Assembly: GCA_021792555.1 (NCBI GenBank)
Contig: JAJYUL010000036.1
Span: forward strand, 1 to 38,302
DNA: 38,302 nucleotides
Direction of reading: 5' to 3'
DNA from: Pseudomonadota bacterium
GTDB lineage: Bacteria; Pseudomonadota; Gammaproteobacteria; Steroidobacterales; Steroidobacteraceae
Shown: in pieces, positions 29,270 through 38,302 of the stretch
Position numbering within the stretch: position 1 is the stretch's first letter
Layout: the number at the start of each line of letters is the position of its first letter
Notes under the pieces: generated by a model
Told to the model about the DNA's origin: nothing
Seen by the model: only the letters and a program-made list of their open reading frames with translations
The model's database searches: none
Position numbers and translations under genes: made by a program

Positions 29270-31921
29270 ATGAGCACACAGACACCAGGCAATTGCCCGA
29301 TGGAAGAGATCTACGATCCGGCGGCCGTCGAACGCGCCGCGCAACAGTACTGGGAAAAACACCGCACGTTCCAGGTGCGCGAGGAGCCGGCGCGGGAGAA
29401 ATTCTACTGCCTGTCGATGTTCCCGTACCCGTCGGGGCGGCTGCACATGGGGCACGTGCGCAACTACACCATCGGCGATGTGCTCGCCCGCTACATGCGC
29501 ATGCAGGGGCGCAACGTGCTGCAGCCGATGGGCTGGGACGCGTTCGGCCTGCCGGCCGAGAACGCCGCGATGAGCAATGCCGTGCCGCCGGCGCGCTGGA
29601 CGCGCCAGAACATCGAGTACATGCGCGGCCAGCTCAAGTCGCTCGGATTCGGCATCGACTGGAGCCGCGAGCTCGCCACCTGCGATCCGAGCTACTACCG
29701 CTGGAACCAGTGGCTGTTCCTGCGCATGCTCGAGAAAGGCATCGCGTATCGCAAGACCGGCGTGGTCAACTGGGACCCGGTCGATCAGACCGTGCTCGCC
29801 AACGAGCAGGTGATCGAGGGCCGGGGCTGGCGCACCGGGGCGCTCGTCGAGAAGCGCGAAATCCCGATGTACTACCTGAACATCACGCGCTATGCGGATG
29901 AGCTGCTCGGGGATCTCGAGCGGCTGCCGGGCTGGCCGGAGCGCGTCAAGCTCATGCAGGCGAACTGGATCGGCCGCAGCGAGGGCTGTGAAGTCGCCTT
30001 CCCGTACGGGCCGGACACGCGCGCCGCGCTCGGCGCCGAGGGTGCGCTGAAGGTGTTCACCACCCGGGCCGACACCCTCTACGGCGTCACCTTCATGGCC
30101 GTGGCCGCCGAGCATCCGGTGGCGCTCGCGGCGGCGGCCGGCAATCCCGCACTCGCCGCGTTCATCGAGGAGTGCCGGCGCGGCAGTGTCATGGAAGCCG
30201 ACATGGCCACCCAGGAAAAGAAGGGGATGCGCACCGGACTGCACGTGCTGCATCCTTTTACCGGCCAGCCGATCGAAGTCTGGGTTGCCAACTACGTGCT
30301 CATGGGCTACGGCGAGGGCGCCGTGATGGGCGTGCCGGCCCACGATGAGCGCGATTTCGAGTTTGCCAGCCGCAACGGGCTTGCGATCAGGATGGTCGTG
30401 CGTTCCGAGAGCGGCGCGTACGAGCGTGTCGAGGCGCCGTGGATCGGGGCCTACGGCGAGCACGGGATCACGGTGAACTCCGCAGAATTCTCCGGCCTGA
30501 CGTTCCACGCGGCGGTCGATGCCATCGCCGCGGCGCTCGAGCAGCGCGGCCTCGGGCGCAAGCGCGTGCAGTACCGCCTGCGCGACTGGGGCATCTCGCG
30601 CCAGCGCTACTGGGGCTGCCCGATCCCGCTCATCCACTGCGAGCACTGCGGCGAGGTGCCTGTTCCGGACGCGCAGCTGCCGGTGCGGCTGCCGGAGGAT
30701 CTGGTGCCGGACGGCAGCGGCAACCCGCTCGCCAAGTCGCCGGAATTCTACCGCTGCGAGTGTCCGCGCTGCGGTGGCCCCGCGCGCCGCGAGACCGACA
30801 CCATGGACACGTTCGTCGATTCCTCCTGGTACTACCTGCGCTACGCCTGTGCGGATCAGGCCGGCGCGATGGTCGATGCGCGCACCGATTACTGGCTGCC
30901 GGTCGATCAGTACATCGGCGGCATCGAGCACGCGATCCTGCACCTGCTGTACTCGCGCTTCTGGACCAAGGTCATGCGCGATCTCGGCCTGGTGCGCGCC
31001 AGCGAGCCGTTCACCAATCTGCTCACCCAGGGCATGGTGCTCAACCACATCTATTCCAGCACCTCGGCCGACGGGCGGCGCCGTTACTACAATCCCGCCG
31101 ACGTGAGCGCGCGGCGCGACGCGAGCGGCGCGGAGATCTTCGAGGCCAAGGGCGCCGACGGCCAGATCGTCCGGGTCGAGTACGGCGGGCTGGGCAAGAT
31201 GTCCAAGTCCGAGAACAACGGCGTCGATCCGGAGGGGCTGGTGGCCCGCTACGGAGCCGATACGGCGCGGCTGTTCACCATGTTCGCCGCCCCTCCGGAG
31301 CAGACTCTGGAGTGGTCGGATGAAGGCGTGCAGGGCGCCTCGCGGTTCCTGCGCCGTCTGTGGGCTGCCGTGTACGAGCACGTCCGCGGCGGCCCGCCGC
31401 AGCGGCTCGACACGGCGGCGCTCGGCGCGGCGCAGCGTGCGCTGCGCCGCGCGACGCATCAGGCGCTTGCCAAGGCGACCGACGACATCGGCCGGCGGCG
31501 CAATTTCAACACCGCGATCGCCGCGTGCATGGAGCTGCTGAATGCGGTTGGCCGCTTCGAGGACCGCACGCCGGCCGGGCGCGCAGTGCGGCACGAGGCG
31601 CTCGAAGTCATCACCCTGGTGCTCGCCCCGATCGTCCCGCACCTCTGCCATGCGCTGTGGCAGGCGCTCGGGCACGAGCGCGCCGTGGTGGATGAGCGCT
31701 GGCCCGCGGTCGACGCGGGCGCGTTGGTGCAGGATACGGTGGAGCTCGTCGTGCAGGTCAACGGCAAGCTGCGCGGGCGTATCCAGGTGGCCTCCGGCGC
31801 CGCGGAGGCGGTGGTGCGCGAGACGGCGCTCGGCGATGAGCAGGTGAGCCGCTTCGTCGCCGGCAAGCCGATCCGCAAGGTCATCGTCGTGCCCGGCAAG
31901 CTCATCAACATCGTGGTCTGA
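29270..31921 (+). CDS. leuS: Leucyl-tRNA synthetase
   Basis: This gene encodes 883 residues from ATG 29270. ATG 29300 (residue 11, [18 protein letters not shown]) aligns with the E. coli start and is a real alternative. It is a class I synthetase that charges tRNA-Leu. The HIGH-type motif is HMGH (59-62) and KMSKS is at 643-647. The CP1 editing domain has TTRADTLYG and the catalytic Asp in [11 protein letters not shown]. The C-terminal tail ([14 protein letters not shown]...[15 protein letters not shown]) is typical. It lies 34 nt after lnt and 6 nt before lptE. Confidence 0.98.
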   Translation: MSTQTPGNCPMEEIYDPAAVERAAQQYWEKHRTFQVREEPAREKFYCLSMFPYPSGRLHMGHVRNYTIGDVLARYMRMQGRNVLQPMGWDAFGLPAENAAMSNAVPPARWTRQNIEYMRGQLKSLGFGIDWSRELATCDPSYYRWNQWLFLRMLEKGIAYRKTGVVNWDPVDQTVLANEQVIEGRGWRTGALVEKREIPMYYLNITRYADELLGDLERLPGWPERVKLMQANWIGRSEGCEVAFPYGPDTRAALGAEGALKVFTTRADTLYGVTFMAVAAEHPVALAAAAGNPALAAFIEECRRGSVMEADMATQEKKGMRTGLHVLHPFTGQPIEVWVANYVLMGYGEGAVMGVPAHDERDFEFASRNGLAIRMVVRSESGAYERVEAPWIGAYGEHGITVNSAEFSGLTFHAAVDAIAAALEQRGLGRKRVQYRLRDWGISRQRYWGCPIPLIHCEHCGEVPVPDAQLPVRLPEDLVPDGSGNPLAKSPEFYRCECPRCGGPARRETDTMDTFVDSSWYYLRYACADQAGAMVDARTDYWLPVDQYIGGIEHAILHLLYSRFWTKVMRDLGLVRASEPFTNLLTQGMVLNHIYSSTSADGRRRYYNPADVSARRDASGAEIFEAKGADGQIVRVEYGGLGKMSKSENNGVDPEGLVARYGADTARLFTMFAAPPEQTLEWSDEGVQGASRFLRRLWAAVYEHVRGGPPQRLDTAALGAAQRALRRATHQALAKATDDIGRRRNFNTAIAACMELLNAVGRFEDRTPAGRAVRHEALEVITLVLAPIVPHLCHALWQALGHERAVVDERWPAVDAGALVQDTVELVVQVNGKLRGRIQVASGAAEAVVRETALGDEQVSRFVAGKPIRKVIVVPGKLINIVV

Positions 31922-31927
31922 GCCGCC

Positions 31928-32428
31928 GTGAAGACCACCATGCGCCGCGTCGTGTCCGCCGCCTGCGTCGCGCTTGCGGCCGCCGCGCTGCTCGCCGGCT
32001 GCGGCTTTCACCTGGAGGGACGCACGGTGCTGCCCTCGCTGATGCGCCGCCCGTACATCGAAGCGTCCAATCAGCAGAGCGACTTCGTGCAGAGCCTGCG
32101 CCGGGACCTGCTCATCTCGGGCGCGCGGCCGACGAGCGACCGTGCGCGCGCCTCAGCGGTCATTGCGGTGCACGATGAGGTCAAGCGGCGCGTTCTGTCG
32201 GTGTCTGCGACCAACCGTCCGACCGAGTACGAGGTCCGCTACACGGTCCGCTTCTCCGTGACCGCCGGCGGCAAGACTCTGCTCGCCTGGCAGACTGTGC
32301 GCGCCAGACGTTCGTACACTTTCAGCGAGAATCTGCTGCTCGCCACGGAGCACGAACAGTCCATTCTAACCGGCGCCATGGGCCGCGAGCTCGCCGACAT
32401 CGTCATGCGCCGCCTGGCCACGCTGTGA
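31928..32428 (+). CDS. lptE: LPS-assembly lipoprotein LptE
   Basis: This gene encodes 166 residues from GTG 31928; ATG 31940 is an alternative that removes four residues. LptE plugs the LptD barrel and completes LPS transport to the outer leaflet. The signal peptide ends in lipobox LLAGC, and the mature protein starts CGFHLEGR, the LptE hallmark. The segment PYIEASNQQSDFVQSLRRDL and the later ARRSYTFSENLLLATEHEQ match the family. Linkage to leuS is the usual gammaproteobacterial arrangement. Confidence 0.93.
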   Translation: MKTTMRRVVSAACVALAAAALLAGCGFHLEGRTVLPSLMRRPYIEASNQQSDFVQSLRRDLLISGARPTSDRARASAVIAVHDEVKRRVLSVSATNRPTEYEVRYTVRFSVTAGGKTLLAWQTVRARRSYTFSENLLLATEHEQSILTGAMGRELADIVMRRLATL

Positions 32429-32919
32429 GCGCAGCGGTGCTCACGCTCGGCGGCGTCGGGCCTGCGGGCATCGCTGCGCTGCTGGCGCGCTACGGCCTGG
32501 TGCTCGAGCCGCTCGATGCGGGCACTGCGATTCCGGGCTCGTTCTGGGGCGAGTGCGAAGCGGGGCTTCGGGCCGGCCGGCTGTACGCGCGGCCCGATAC
32601 GCCCGTGCATTCCATCCTGCACGAGACCTGTCACTTCATCTGCATGAGCGCCGACCGGCGCGCCGAGCTCGACACCGACGCAGGGGGCGACGACGCGGAG
32701 GAGTCCGCGGTCTGTTACCTGCAGGTGCTGCTTGCTGACACGCTGCCCGGAGTCGGCCGCGAGCGGCTCTTCGCCGACATGGATGCCTGGGGCTACAGCT
32801 TCCGCTTGGGAGGCGCGCGTGCCTGGTTCGAACGCGATGCCGACGATGCGCGCCTGTGGCTGCGCCGTCACGGCGTGACGGACGAAGCGGACCGTCCCAG
32901 CGGCTACTGCCGCTGCTGA
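32425..32919 (+). CDS. Small HExxH protein, putative metallopeptidase-like
   Basis: This gene encodes 164 residues, starting at GTG 32425, which overlaps the lptE stop (GTGA). An HExxH motif is at 66-70 (HETCH). A double Glu at 92-93 lies in DAEESAVCYLQ. This spacing and the E-x-A pattern resemble gluzincins of the ImmA/IrrE (M78) arrangement, where a Glu some 20 residues later is the third zinc ligand. There is no signal peptide or membrane segment, so it is likely cytoplasmic. I cannot assign a substrate or a named family. holA usually follows lptE; this gene occupies that position. The C-terminus ends in CRC. Confidence 0.8.
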   Translation: MSAAVLTLGGVGPAGIAALLARYGLVLEPLDAGTAIPGSFWGECEAGLRAGRLYARPDTPVHSILHETCHFICMSADRRAELDTDAGGDDAEESAVCYLQVLLADTLPGVGRERLFADMDAWGYSFRLGGARAWFERDADDARLWLRRHGVTDEADRPSGYCRC

Positions 32920-33026
32920 GCCGCGGCGGACCCGTCCCGGGCCGCTGCGAGCTGCCCTGAGCACAACCCGTGAGATCCGTCCCGCGGCCGTCTTACGAGC
33001 GGCCATGCTTCGGGTCCCGCTCGACC

Positions 33027-33056
33027 CTGATAGCGGAACGACCAGGGCGGTATAGT
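33027..33056 (+). promoter_or_regulatory. Candidate promoter of the serine hydrolase gene
   Basis: CTGATA (33027-33032; 4/6) and TATAGT (33051-33056; 5/6) are 18 nt apart. The implied start is near 33063, giving a leader of about 60 nt. Confidence 0.4.
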
Positions 33057-33122
33057 AACCCTCGCGCAGCGACGCCCGGAGACCGAAGGATGATCGATCG
33101 GCCCAACGTTGGGAGACAGATG

Positions 33123-34415
33123 ATGCGGCGCATCCGGCCGCAGTGCGCGAGGGTTGCGGCCGGGATCGCAGTTCTGTCGATCGTGGCGAGCTCGGTGTGC
33201 TCCGCGGCCGACTCTCGGATCGCTGCCGCGCCGATTGCGACGGAGTCGCCCGCCGAAGCGGGCTTCTCGAGCGTCCGCCTGGCACGGCTTAACCGGTGGA
33301 TCCGCCGCCAGATCGCCGCGCGGCGTGAAGCGGGCGCAGTGGTGCTGATCGCGCGCAACGGAAAGATTGCCGACCTCAAGGCCTACGGCTGGGCGAACCT
33401 CGCGACCCACGCGCCGATGCGGGTCAATGATCTGTTTCGGCTGTATTCGATGACCAAGCCGGTGACGGCCGTGGCGCTGCTGACGCTCTACGAGCAGGGC
33501 AAGCTTCTGCTCACCGACCCGCTTTCACGCTACATCCCTGCGTTCGCGCATGTGAAGGTGTTCGCCGGGCTCGATGCCCACGGCCGGATGATCCTGGTCA
33601 AGCCGAAGCGCCCGATCACCATCGAGGACCTGCTGCGTCACACGGCCGGCTTCACCTACGCCATCTTCGGCAATACACCGGTCGACAAGGCCTATCGGGC
33701 CGCGGGGATCGAATACGGCAAGGTGAAGTCGGTCAGGCAGCTCACCGACGATCTGGCCCGGGAGCCGCTCCTTTATCAGCCCGGAAAGCGCTGGGTGTAC
33801 AGTTTCTCCTACGACGTGATCGCCTACCTGGTCGAGCGCGTGTCCGGAATGTCCTTCTCAGCCTACTGCCGCAAGGTCATCTTCAGACCCTTGGGCATGC
33901 GTCACACCGTCTTCGGTGTACCCCGGCGTCTGGCTGCCCGCTTCCCCGTCATCTACACCATGAACGCGGCACAGCAGCTCGTGCCGCTGCCGGCGGCCGA
34001 GGACTTCTACCCCCAAATGACCCATCAGCCCTTCGGCGGCGTCGGTCTGTCCTCCACACCCCGCGATTATCTGCGCTTCGCGCAGATGCTGCTCAACGGC
34101 GGTGAGCTGCAGGGTGTGCGGATCCTCGCGCCCGCGACCGTGGCGCTGATGGCCTCGAACGCCATTCCGCGCGGCACGCCGAGCTTCGCTCCGGGCATGG
34201 GCTACGGATTCGGCGTGTCGGTGCTCGAGGACCCGACGCGCAACGGCAGCCTCGGCAACCGGGGCGATTACGGCTGGGACGGCTACGCGACCACGCGTTT
34301 CATCGTCGATCCGCGCAAGCGCCTCATCGCCATGGTATTCGCGCAGCGCCTGCCGGGATCCAACCGCTTCGTCCGGACATTTCAGACGCTCGTCTTTCAA
34401 GCGCTCGTCCACTGA
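33123..34415 (+). CDS. Exported serine hydrolase, beta-lactamase/esterase family
   Basis: This gene encodes 430 residues from ATG 33123 (ATG 33120 is immediately upstream and also possible). GGGAG at 33111-33115 is 7 nt before 33123. The N-terminus is a signal peptide (MRRIRPQ, then a hydrophobic stretch, cleavage near SVCSA). The catalytic SxxK is Ser109-Met-Thr-Lys112 (YSMTKPVTAVAL). The second motif is Tyr226 in YSFSYDVIAYL, where a beta-lactamase would have YxN. The third region is YGWDGYATTRFIVDP. This pattern fits the COG1680 group of esterases and class C-like peptidases more than a true beta-lactamase. The substrate is unknown. Confidence 0.88.
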   Translation: MRRIRPQCARVAAGIAVLSIVASSVCSAADSRIAAAPIATESPAEAGFSSVRLARLNRWIRRQIAARREAGAVVLIARNGKIADLKAYGWANLATHAPMRVNDLFRLYSMTKPVTAVALLTLYEQGKLLLTDPLSRYIPAFAHVKVFAGLDAHGRMILVKPKRPITIEDLLRHTAGFTYAIFGNTPVDKAYRAAGIEYGKVKSVRQLTDDLAREPLLYQPGKRWVYSFSYDVIAYLVERVSGMSFSAYCRKVIFRPLGMRHTVFGVPRRLAARFPVIYTMNAAQQLVPLPAAEDFYPQMTHQPFGGVGLSSTPRDYLRFAQMLLNGGELQGVRILAPATVALMASNAIPRGTPSFAPGMGYGFGVSVLEDPTRNGSLGNRGDYGWDGYATTRFIVDPRKRLIAMVFAQRLPGSNRFVRTFQTLVFQALVH

Positions 34416-34891
34416 GTCGACCTCAAGCCCCGGTTTTCTATTGCGCGCCTGCGCCCGCGGCACGGCCCGTTGTCGCGCGTCAAAGCGGCAGCGAAGCCGT
34501 GCGCCACGCTTGCGTGCTCCATCTGTCACCCGCCAGGGTCCCGGCCGCCGCGTCTGGCACCAATAATCGACCGAGCTCTGGCGCTTTCAGGGGTCAGCAT
34601 GTGGTTGTAGGTTAACGGGCACGCCGACTCGATGATCCCATTGCTTGAGTCTGATACGACCCAACAACTGAATCGAAGCGAGCCGTTGTCTTCATGCAAC
34701 ATATGTCGGCGCCCAACCGCAAGGCCGGCGCCGGCGCTTCGGTTCGGTCCAGGACGACTACGAGGCGTCGCGGAGCGGGGAATGATCCGGCTTCCGAGCC
34801 GCGGAGCAGGCGCAAGCTGAATGACGACCCGGGCCGATAAACAAAACCAGACACCGCAGCCGCCTTCGGGCGCTGACAGAGGGGCTACACC
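34416..34891. other. Long non-coding stretch before the TonB receptor
   Basis: This is 476 nt with no convincing gene. Base composition is less GC-biased around 34570-34720. A short + strand reading (34694-34840, 45-48 codons, Arg-rich) lacks the third-position GC of real genes here. A 4-bp UUCG-loop hairpin (34861-34872) lies just before AGAGGGG (34878-34884), the ribosome site of the receptor. I see no clear -10/-35 pair and no Fur-like palindrome. Confidence 0.5.
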
Positions 34892-37717
34892 ATGACCGTC
34901 AACCATTCCGTCCGACTCGCTGTGCGGCGCGCGCTCGCAGTGGGTGCAGTGGCTATCATCGGCGCGGGAACGCTGGCCGCCCATGCGAAGCCCGCGCCGA
35001 CGCCGAAGCCGCAGAGAGCGCAATCCCAGGCGCTCCCCGCCCCGGCTCCGAGCAGCACCATTGCGGTGCCGAGCAAACTGCAGACCATCGTGGTCACCGG
35101 CAGCATGATTCCGCGGCCGGAGTCACAGACCGCGGAAGCGGTCACCATCATCAAGGCCGCGACCCTCCGTAACATGGGCATCACGAACGTGGAGCAGGCG
35201 GTAGACCAAATCAGCGCGAACGTCCCGGGGACGAATATGGCCGCATCCATCGGCGCGTTCACCGGCGGGGTTTCCCTCGCCAACCTGCGTGGCCTGGGCG
35301 CCGGCCGCACCCTGGTGCTCCTGGATGGCCATCGGCTGGCCAACTCGGCCGACACGGCCGACTCGGTCGACCTCAGCGGCATCCCGTTCTCGGCCATCCA
35401 GAGCATTCAGGTGCTGCGCGAAGGCGCCTCGGCGCTGTACGGGTCGGACGCCATCGCCGGCGTCATCAACTTCATCACCAAGCGGAACTACGAGGGTGGT
35501 GAGATCGACGCCGGCTACAATCAGCCGCAGCAAGCCGGCGGACGATCGGGCTACCTGAATTTCAGCTTCGGACACGGCAACCTCGTGCGCGACGGCTACA
35601 ACGTCCTGATCACGGGAAGCTACACACAGCAAGGGGAGCTGAAGGCGGCGCAGCGCTCGTTCGCCGCGACCGGGTTCGACCCGGGGCGCGGCCTCATTAA
35701 TACAAACAATCCGGGAACGTGGCCCGCGCAGGTGCAAGATGCCAACGGCAATCTCTGGCAGGCCGACTATCCGGCCTGCACGGGCAATCCGGAGCTGACG
35801 CGATATTTCGGCAACTGCGCTTACCTGTATTCCGCCGCGACCGATCTGATTCCGCAGGAGAAGGAAGCGTCGGGGCTATTTGAATTCACCAAATCGCTGC
35901 CCGGAAACAACGATCTGCGCCTGCAGTATTTCTATACCCGCTCCGAAGTGAAAACATGGTCGGGCCCGATGTTCTATGAATTCGAGATGACGCCGCAGGC
36001 CGACCCGACTTATTTCCCGACGGCGAGCCAGCTGACGTGCTCCGGGGGTGCCGCCAACTGCACCGCTCCGCCGGATCTCACCGGCCCCATCACCGCGATC
36101 TGGACAGACCCGAACAACAATCGCTACATGGGAAATATCAATACGGAGCAACGGGCTCTGCTGACGTTCTACGGTCACAACGACGGTTGGAATTACACGA
36201 CAAGCCTAAACTACAGTCAGAACAAGGCCGTGGGGACGAGTGACGGCGGAAACCCAAATGAGGCCGTGCTTGCGCCCACCACCGACCCTGTGACCGGCGC
36301 GGCGATCCTCAGCAATCTGATCAACCCCTTCGGCCCGCAAAGCGCGGCCGGACAGGCGTTGATCAACAGCTCATACCTCAACGGCGTATACGTAAACGGC
36401 TCGATGAAGCGCTGGAGTGTCAGTGGCCACGCCAGTCACCGGCTGGGGGATGCGTTTGACGCCGGCCACAATGCGGTCTTCGCGATCGGCTTCGACGTGA
36501 GCGGCGACACCTTCAATACCGCCACGACCCCGTTGGACAACCTGCTGTTCGCCGCAACGGCATTCGCGCCCGATACGGTCAACGGCAGTCGCCAGCAGCA
36601 GGCGCTCTTCGTCGAGCTGAACGTGCCGATGTCCTCGCATCTCGATGTCGACGTATCGGATCGCGAGGACCGGTACAGCGACTTCGGCACCACCAACAAC
36701 GGGAAACTGGCGGTGCGCTATGAGCCGTCCCGTTACGTGACGTTCCGGGCGGCCGCGTCCACCGGCTTCCGCGCGCCCTCGCTGCTGAGTCTGTATGGGC
36801 CCGATTTCATGGGCGCCACCGGCGGTACGATGGGCCAGGGAAATCCGATCTGCCAATCGGGCAACTACAACGCGGAGTTCACCAAGACGGTGTGTAACTC
36901 CCAGGGGTTGGCATTGTTCGGCGGCAATGCGGACCTGACCCCAGAGACGTCGGAGAATTTCGATGTCGGCGCCATCGTCGAGCCGGTCCACAATCTGGGC
37001 ATCACGCTGGACTTCTACCGGATCCTTCTCAGGAATGCTATCGGCGGCATTCCGTCCACGGCAATCTACGAGAATCCGACGCAATTCGCGAACCAGTACG
37101 TGTTGAACCAGGCCGGGACGCTCTCGACGTCGGTGGCGCTGGGCGCGGAATGCATTCCCTTCAGCGCGCCGACCTGTGGCTACATCCTGCAGACCGCCCA
37201 GAATACCGGCGGCATCACGACCGACGGTGTCGATCTGAGCGTCAAATACGCCCAGTACACCCGGTATGGTGTGTTTACGGAGGATCTGGAGGGGACCGCG
37301 ATCACGGAGTTCCATCTGCAGGAGTACACGGGCGGGCCCGTTCTGAACCTGGTGGGCTGGTACAACCAGGGGAACGAGCCGGTGATGCGCTGGCAGCATG
37401 TGCTGCGGGTCAACTGGACGAGCCGAGACGGAAAGTGGGGCGCGGGAATCTCGAACCGCTTCTTCTCCTCCTATATCGATCAGTTTCCCAATGGCGCAGG
37501 TGAGCAGAGGATCGTGGGCAGTCAGTCGACCTGGGATGCCTACGCGGCCTACAAGCCGATTCGGCCGATGACCGTGCTGTTCGGCGTGCGCAATCTGCTC
37601 AACACGAATCCGCCATTCTCCAACACTCTGGCCAATTTCACGGCAGGATACAACTCGGTGTTTTCGAGCCCCCTGCTGCGGACGTTTTATCTCAACGTGA
37701 GGTACAAGTTCCGCTGA
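34892..37717 (+). CDS. TonB-dependent outer-membrane receptor
   Basis: This gene encodes 941 residues. The signal peptide ends at AHA (30-32). A Pro/Ala-rich linker (33-60) leads to a TonB-box-like LQTIVVTGS (63-71). The plug domain follows, with SLANLRGLGAGRTLVLLDGHRL and VLREGASALYGSDAIAGVINFITKR. The rest is the 22-strand barrel, with STGFRAPSLLSLYGPDF, then DLTPETSENFDVG, and a final YLNVRYKFR. Eight cysteines occur in four close pairs (296/309, 383/390, 654/668, 754/762), probably in outer loops. The substrate is unknown; it is not clearly a siderophore receptor. AGAGGGG is 7 nt before the ATG. Confidence 0.95.
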   Translation: MTVNHSVRLAVRRALAVGAVAIIGAGTLAAHAKPAPTPKPQRAQSQALPAPAPSSTIAVPSKLQTIVVTGSMIPRPESQTAEAVTIIKAATLRNMGITNVEQAVDQISANVPGTNMAASIGAFTGGVSLANLRGLGAGRTLVLLDGHRLANSADTADSVDLSGIPFSAIQSIQVLREGASALYGSDAIAGVINFITKRNYEGGEIDAGYNQPQQAGGRSGYLNFSFGHGNLVRDGYNVLITGSYTQQGELKAAQRSFAATGFDPGRGLINTNNPGTWPAQVQDANGNLWQADYPACTGNPELTRYFGNCAYLYSAATDLIPQEKEASGLFEFTKSLPGNNDLRLQYFYTRSEVKTWSGPMFYEFEMTPQADPTYFPTASQLTCSGGAANCTAPPDLTGPITAIWTDPNNNRYMGNINTEQRALLTFYGHNDGWNYTTSLNYSQNKAVGTSDGGNPNEAVLAPTTDPVTGAAILSNLINPFGPQSAAGQALINSSYLNGVYVNGSMKRWSVSGHASHRLGDAFDAGHNAVFAIGFDVSGDTFNTATTPLDNLLFAATAFAPDTVNGSRQQQALFVELNVPMSSHLDVDVSDREDRYSDFGTTNNGKLAVRYEPSRYVTFRAAASTGFRAPSLLSLYGPDFMGATGGTMGQGNPICQSGNYNAEFTKTVCNSQGLALFGGNADLTPETSENFDVGAIVEPVHNLGITLDFYRILLRNAIGGIPSTAIYENPTQFANQYVLNQAGTLSTSVALGAECIPFSAPTCGYILQTAQNTGGITTDGVDLSVKYAQYTRYGVFTEDLEGTAITEFHLQEYTGGPVLNLVGWYNQGNEPVMRWQHVLRVNWTSRDGKWGAGISNRFFSSYIDQFPNGAGEQRIVGSQSTWDAYAAYKPIRPMTVLFGVRNLLNTNPPFSNTLANFTAGYNSVFSSPLLRTFYLNVRYKFR

Positions 37718-37741
37718 GCTCTGTTCGCTCTCGCGCGTGTA

Positions 37742-37774
37742 CCGGGTACCTGCCGTCTCGCGGCGGGTACCCGG
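37742..37774 (+). terminator. Long hairpin after the TonB receptor
   Basis: A 14-bp stem (37742-37755 with 37761-37774), with one T-G pair and a TCTCG loop, starts 24 nt after the stop. No T run follows, so termination may need Rho or the hairpin may protect the mRNA 3' end. Confidence 0.5.
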
Positions 37775-37966
37775 ACAGGGAGCAACCGGTCTGGCGCGCA
37801 TCCGGCGCGACATGCGCTGCGGTCACGCTGAGGTTCGATGAGGGCTGATCGACGCCCTCCCTCGATCGGGGCTTGTATTGGAATGTGTGAGGGCGTTACG
37901 CCGCTCGAGCGGGCGGAGCGTATGGCGATGATCGGAATTCGGGTGAGACGGCCCCGGGGGTAGCGT

Positions 37967-38302
37967 ATGAAGGCCCGCATCCAGATCCTGTTGATTGCGG
38001 CACTCCTGCCTGCGGCGGCGGGGGCGGCGATGGCGCCCGCGCCGGCGGCGCAACGGCATTCCTCGGACCTTCTGTCGTCGGCTCCGACCCGGGTGAACCG
38101 CATCGGCCAGATCGTCGTTCCCGTGAGGATCGACGGCAAGGGGCCGTTTCCGTTCCTGGTCGATACGGGAGCCACCGGCTCGATGGTCTCCCCCCGGCTG
38201 GTGAAGGCGTTGGGACTGCTCCCGGTCGAGGGCACGCCGGAGCGGGTCGAAGGGGTGACGGGAACGGAGCCTCTGCCCTGGGTGCTCATCAGGCGGCTGC
38301 GG
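37967..38302 (+). CDS. Retropepsin-like aspartyl protease, N-terminal part (cut by window end)
   Basis: This is 112 codons without a stop, running off the window. The signal peptide is MKARIQILLIAALLPAAAGA or slightly longer. The catalytic motif FLVDTGATGS (Asp66-Thr-Gly) sits after VPVRIDGKGPFPF, the classical context of bacterial retropepsin-like proteins that dimerise or carry two such domains. GGGGG ends 6 nt before the ATG. The C-terminal part is missing, so domain number and function cannot be judged. Confidence 0.85.
   Translation, partial: MKARIQILLIAALLPAAAGAAMAPAPAAQRHSSDLLSSAPTRVNRIGQIVVPVRIDGKGPFPFLVDTGATGSMVSPRLVKALGLLPVEGTPERVEGVTGTEPLPWVLIRRLR

Noticed and set aside
33123-34415. 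Antibiotic-resistance beta-lactamase
   Set aside because: The SxxK motif is present, but the YxN motif is YSF and the third motif is not a standard KTG. An esterase/peptidase-like COG1680 member is the safer call.
34694-34840. Small Arg-rich reading of 45-48 codons before the TonB receptor
   Set aside because: Codon third positions are not GC-biased as in the real genes, there is no good ribosome site, and no family is recognised.
34526-35023. Minus-strand frame overlapping the start of the receptor, considered as an insertion-sequence remnant
   Set aside because: No transposase motif, terminal inverted repeats or target duplication is visible, and it overlaps a clear gene.
37687-38289. 200-codon minus-strand frame at the right end
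   Set aside because: It is the shadow of the retropepsin-like gene, whose signal peptide, ribosome site and VDTGAT motif support the + strand.

Overview
The window is about 38 kb of GC-rich chromosomal DNA. It carries the core translation locus of a gammaproteobacterium followed by housekeeping and envelope genes. The gene sets point to Gammaproteobacteria: S10-spc-alpha ribosomal genes, a miaB-phoH-ybeY-corC-lnt-leuS-lptE cluster, PepQ, and a large TonB receptor beside a retropepsin-like protein. A xanthomonad/Nevskiales/Steroidobacter-like lineage is my inference from composition and the TonB receptor; nothing here proves the genus.

Region 1 (1-14450). The 3' end of tuf is followed 10 nt later by rpsJ and then by one nearly continuous run of ribosomal genes to rplQ, all on the + strand and often overlapping. 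The run includes secY, rpmJ (only 37 codons) and rpoA. Three breaks stand out. The first is a hairpin-rich 238-nt gap between rpsJ and rplC that begins with a promoter-like sequence. The second is a 116-nt gap before rpsM with a good extended -10 promoter. The third is a 96-nt gap before rpoA holding a perfect hairpin. Unlike E. coli, there is no gap between the S10 and spc blocks (rpsQ and rplN overlap). A 14-bp GC stem followed by a T run ends the block after rplQ.

Region 2 (14451-18950). This holds small independent genes: mscL, a COG3837-type cupin, a WYL/HTH regulator, a glutathione S-transferase, the convergent pepQ dipeptidase (- strand), and a small Ser/Thr/Pro-rich lipoprotein with its own strong terminator.

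Region 3 (18950-24000). uvrA (- strand) and ssb are divergent, as in E. coli, but I see no LexA box between them. An unrecognised exported protein of about 414-429 residues follows ssb.

Region 4 (24017-32919). This is a tight operon-like run: miaB, phoH, ybeY, corC, lnt, leuS, lptE and a small HExxH protein. Several genes start at overlapping GTG/TTG/ATG codons, which suggests translational coupling. It combines tRNA modification and charging, rRNA maturation and outer-membrane lipoprotein/LPS assembly. holA, which commonly follows lptE, is absent; the HExxH protein sits in its place.

Region 5 (32920-38302). This contains an exported SxxK serine hydrolase (beta-lactamase/esterase family), a 476-nt stretch without a convincing gene, a 941-residue TonB-dependent receptor with eight cysteines in four close pairs, and the first 112 codons of an exported retropepsin-like aspartyl protease cut by the window end. 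I found no CRISPR array, tRNA, rRNA, intact insertion sequence or prophage. Nothing clearly qualifies as a new defence or mobile system. The least explained items are the HExxH protein, the exported protein after ssb, the Ser-rich lipoprotein and the rpsJ-rplC leader.
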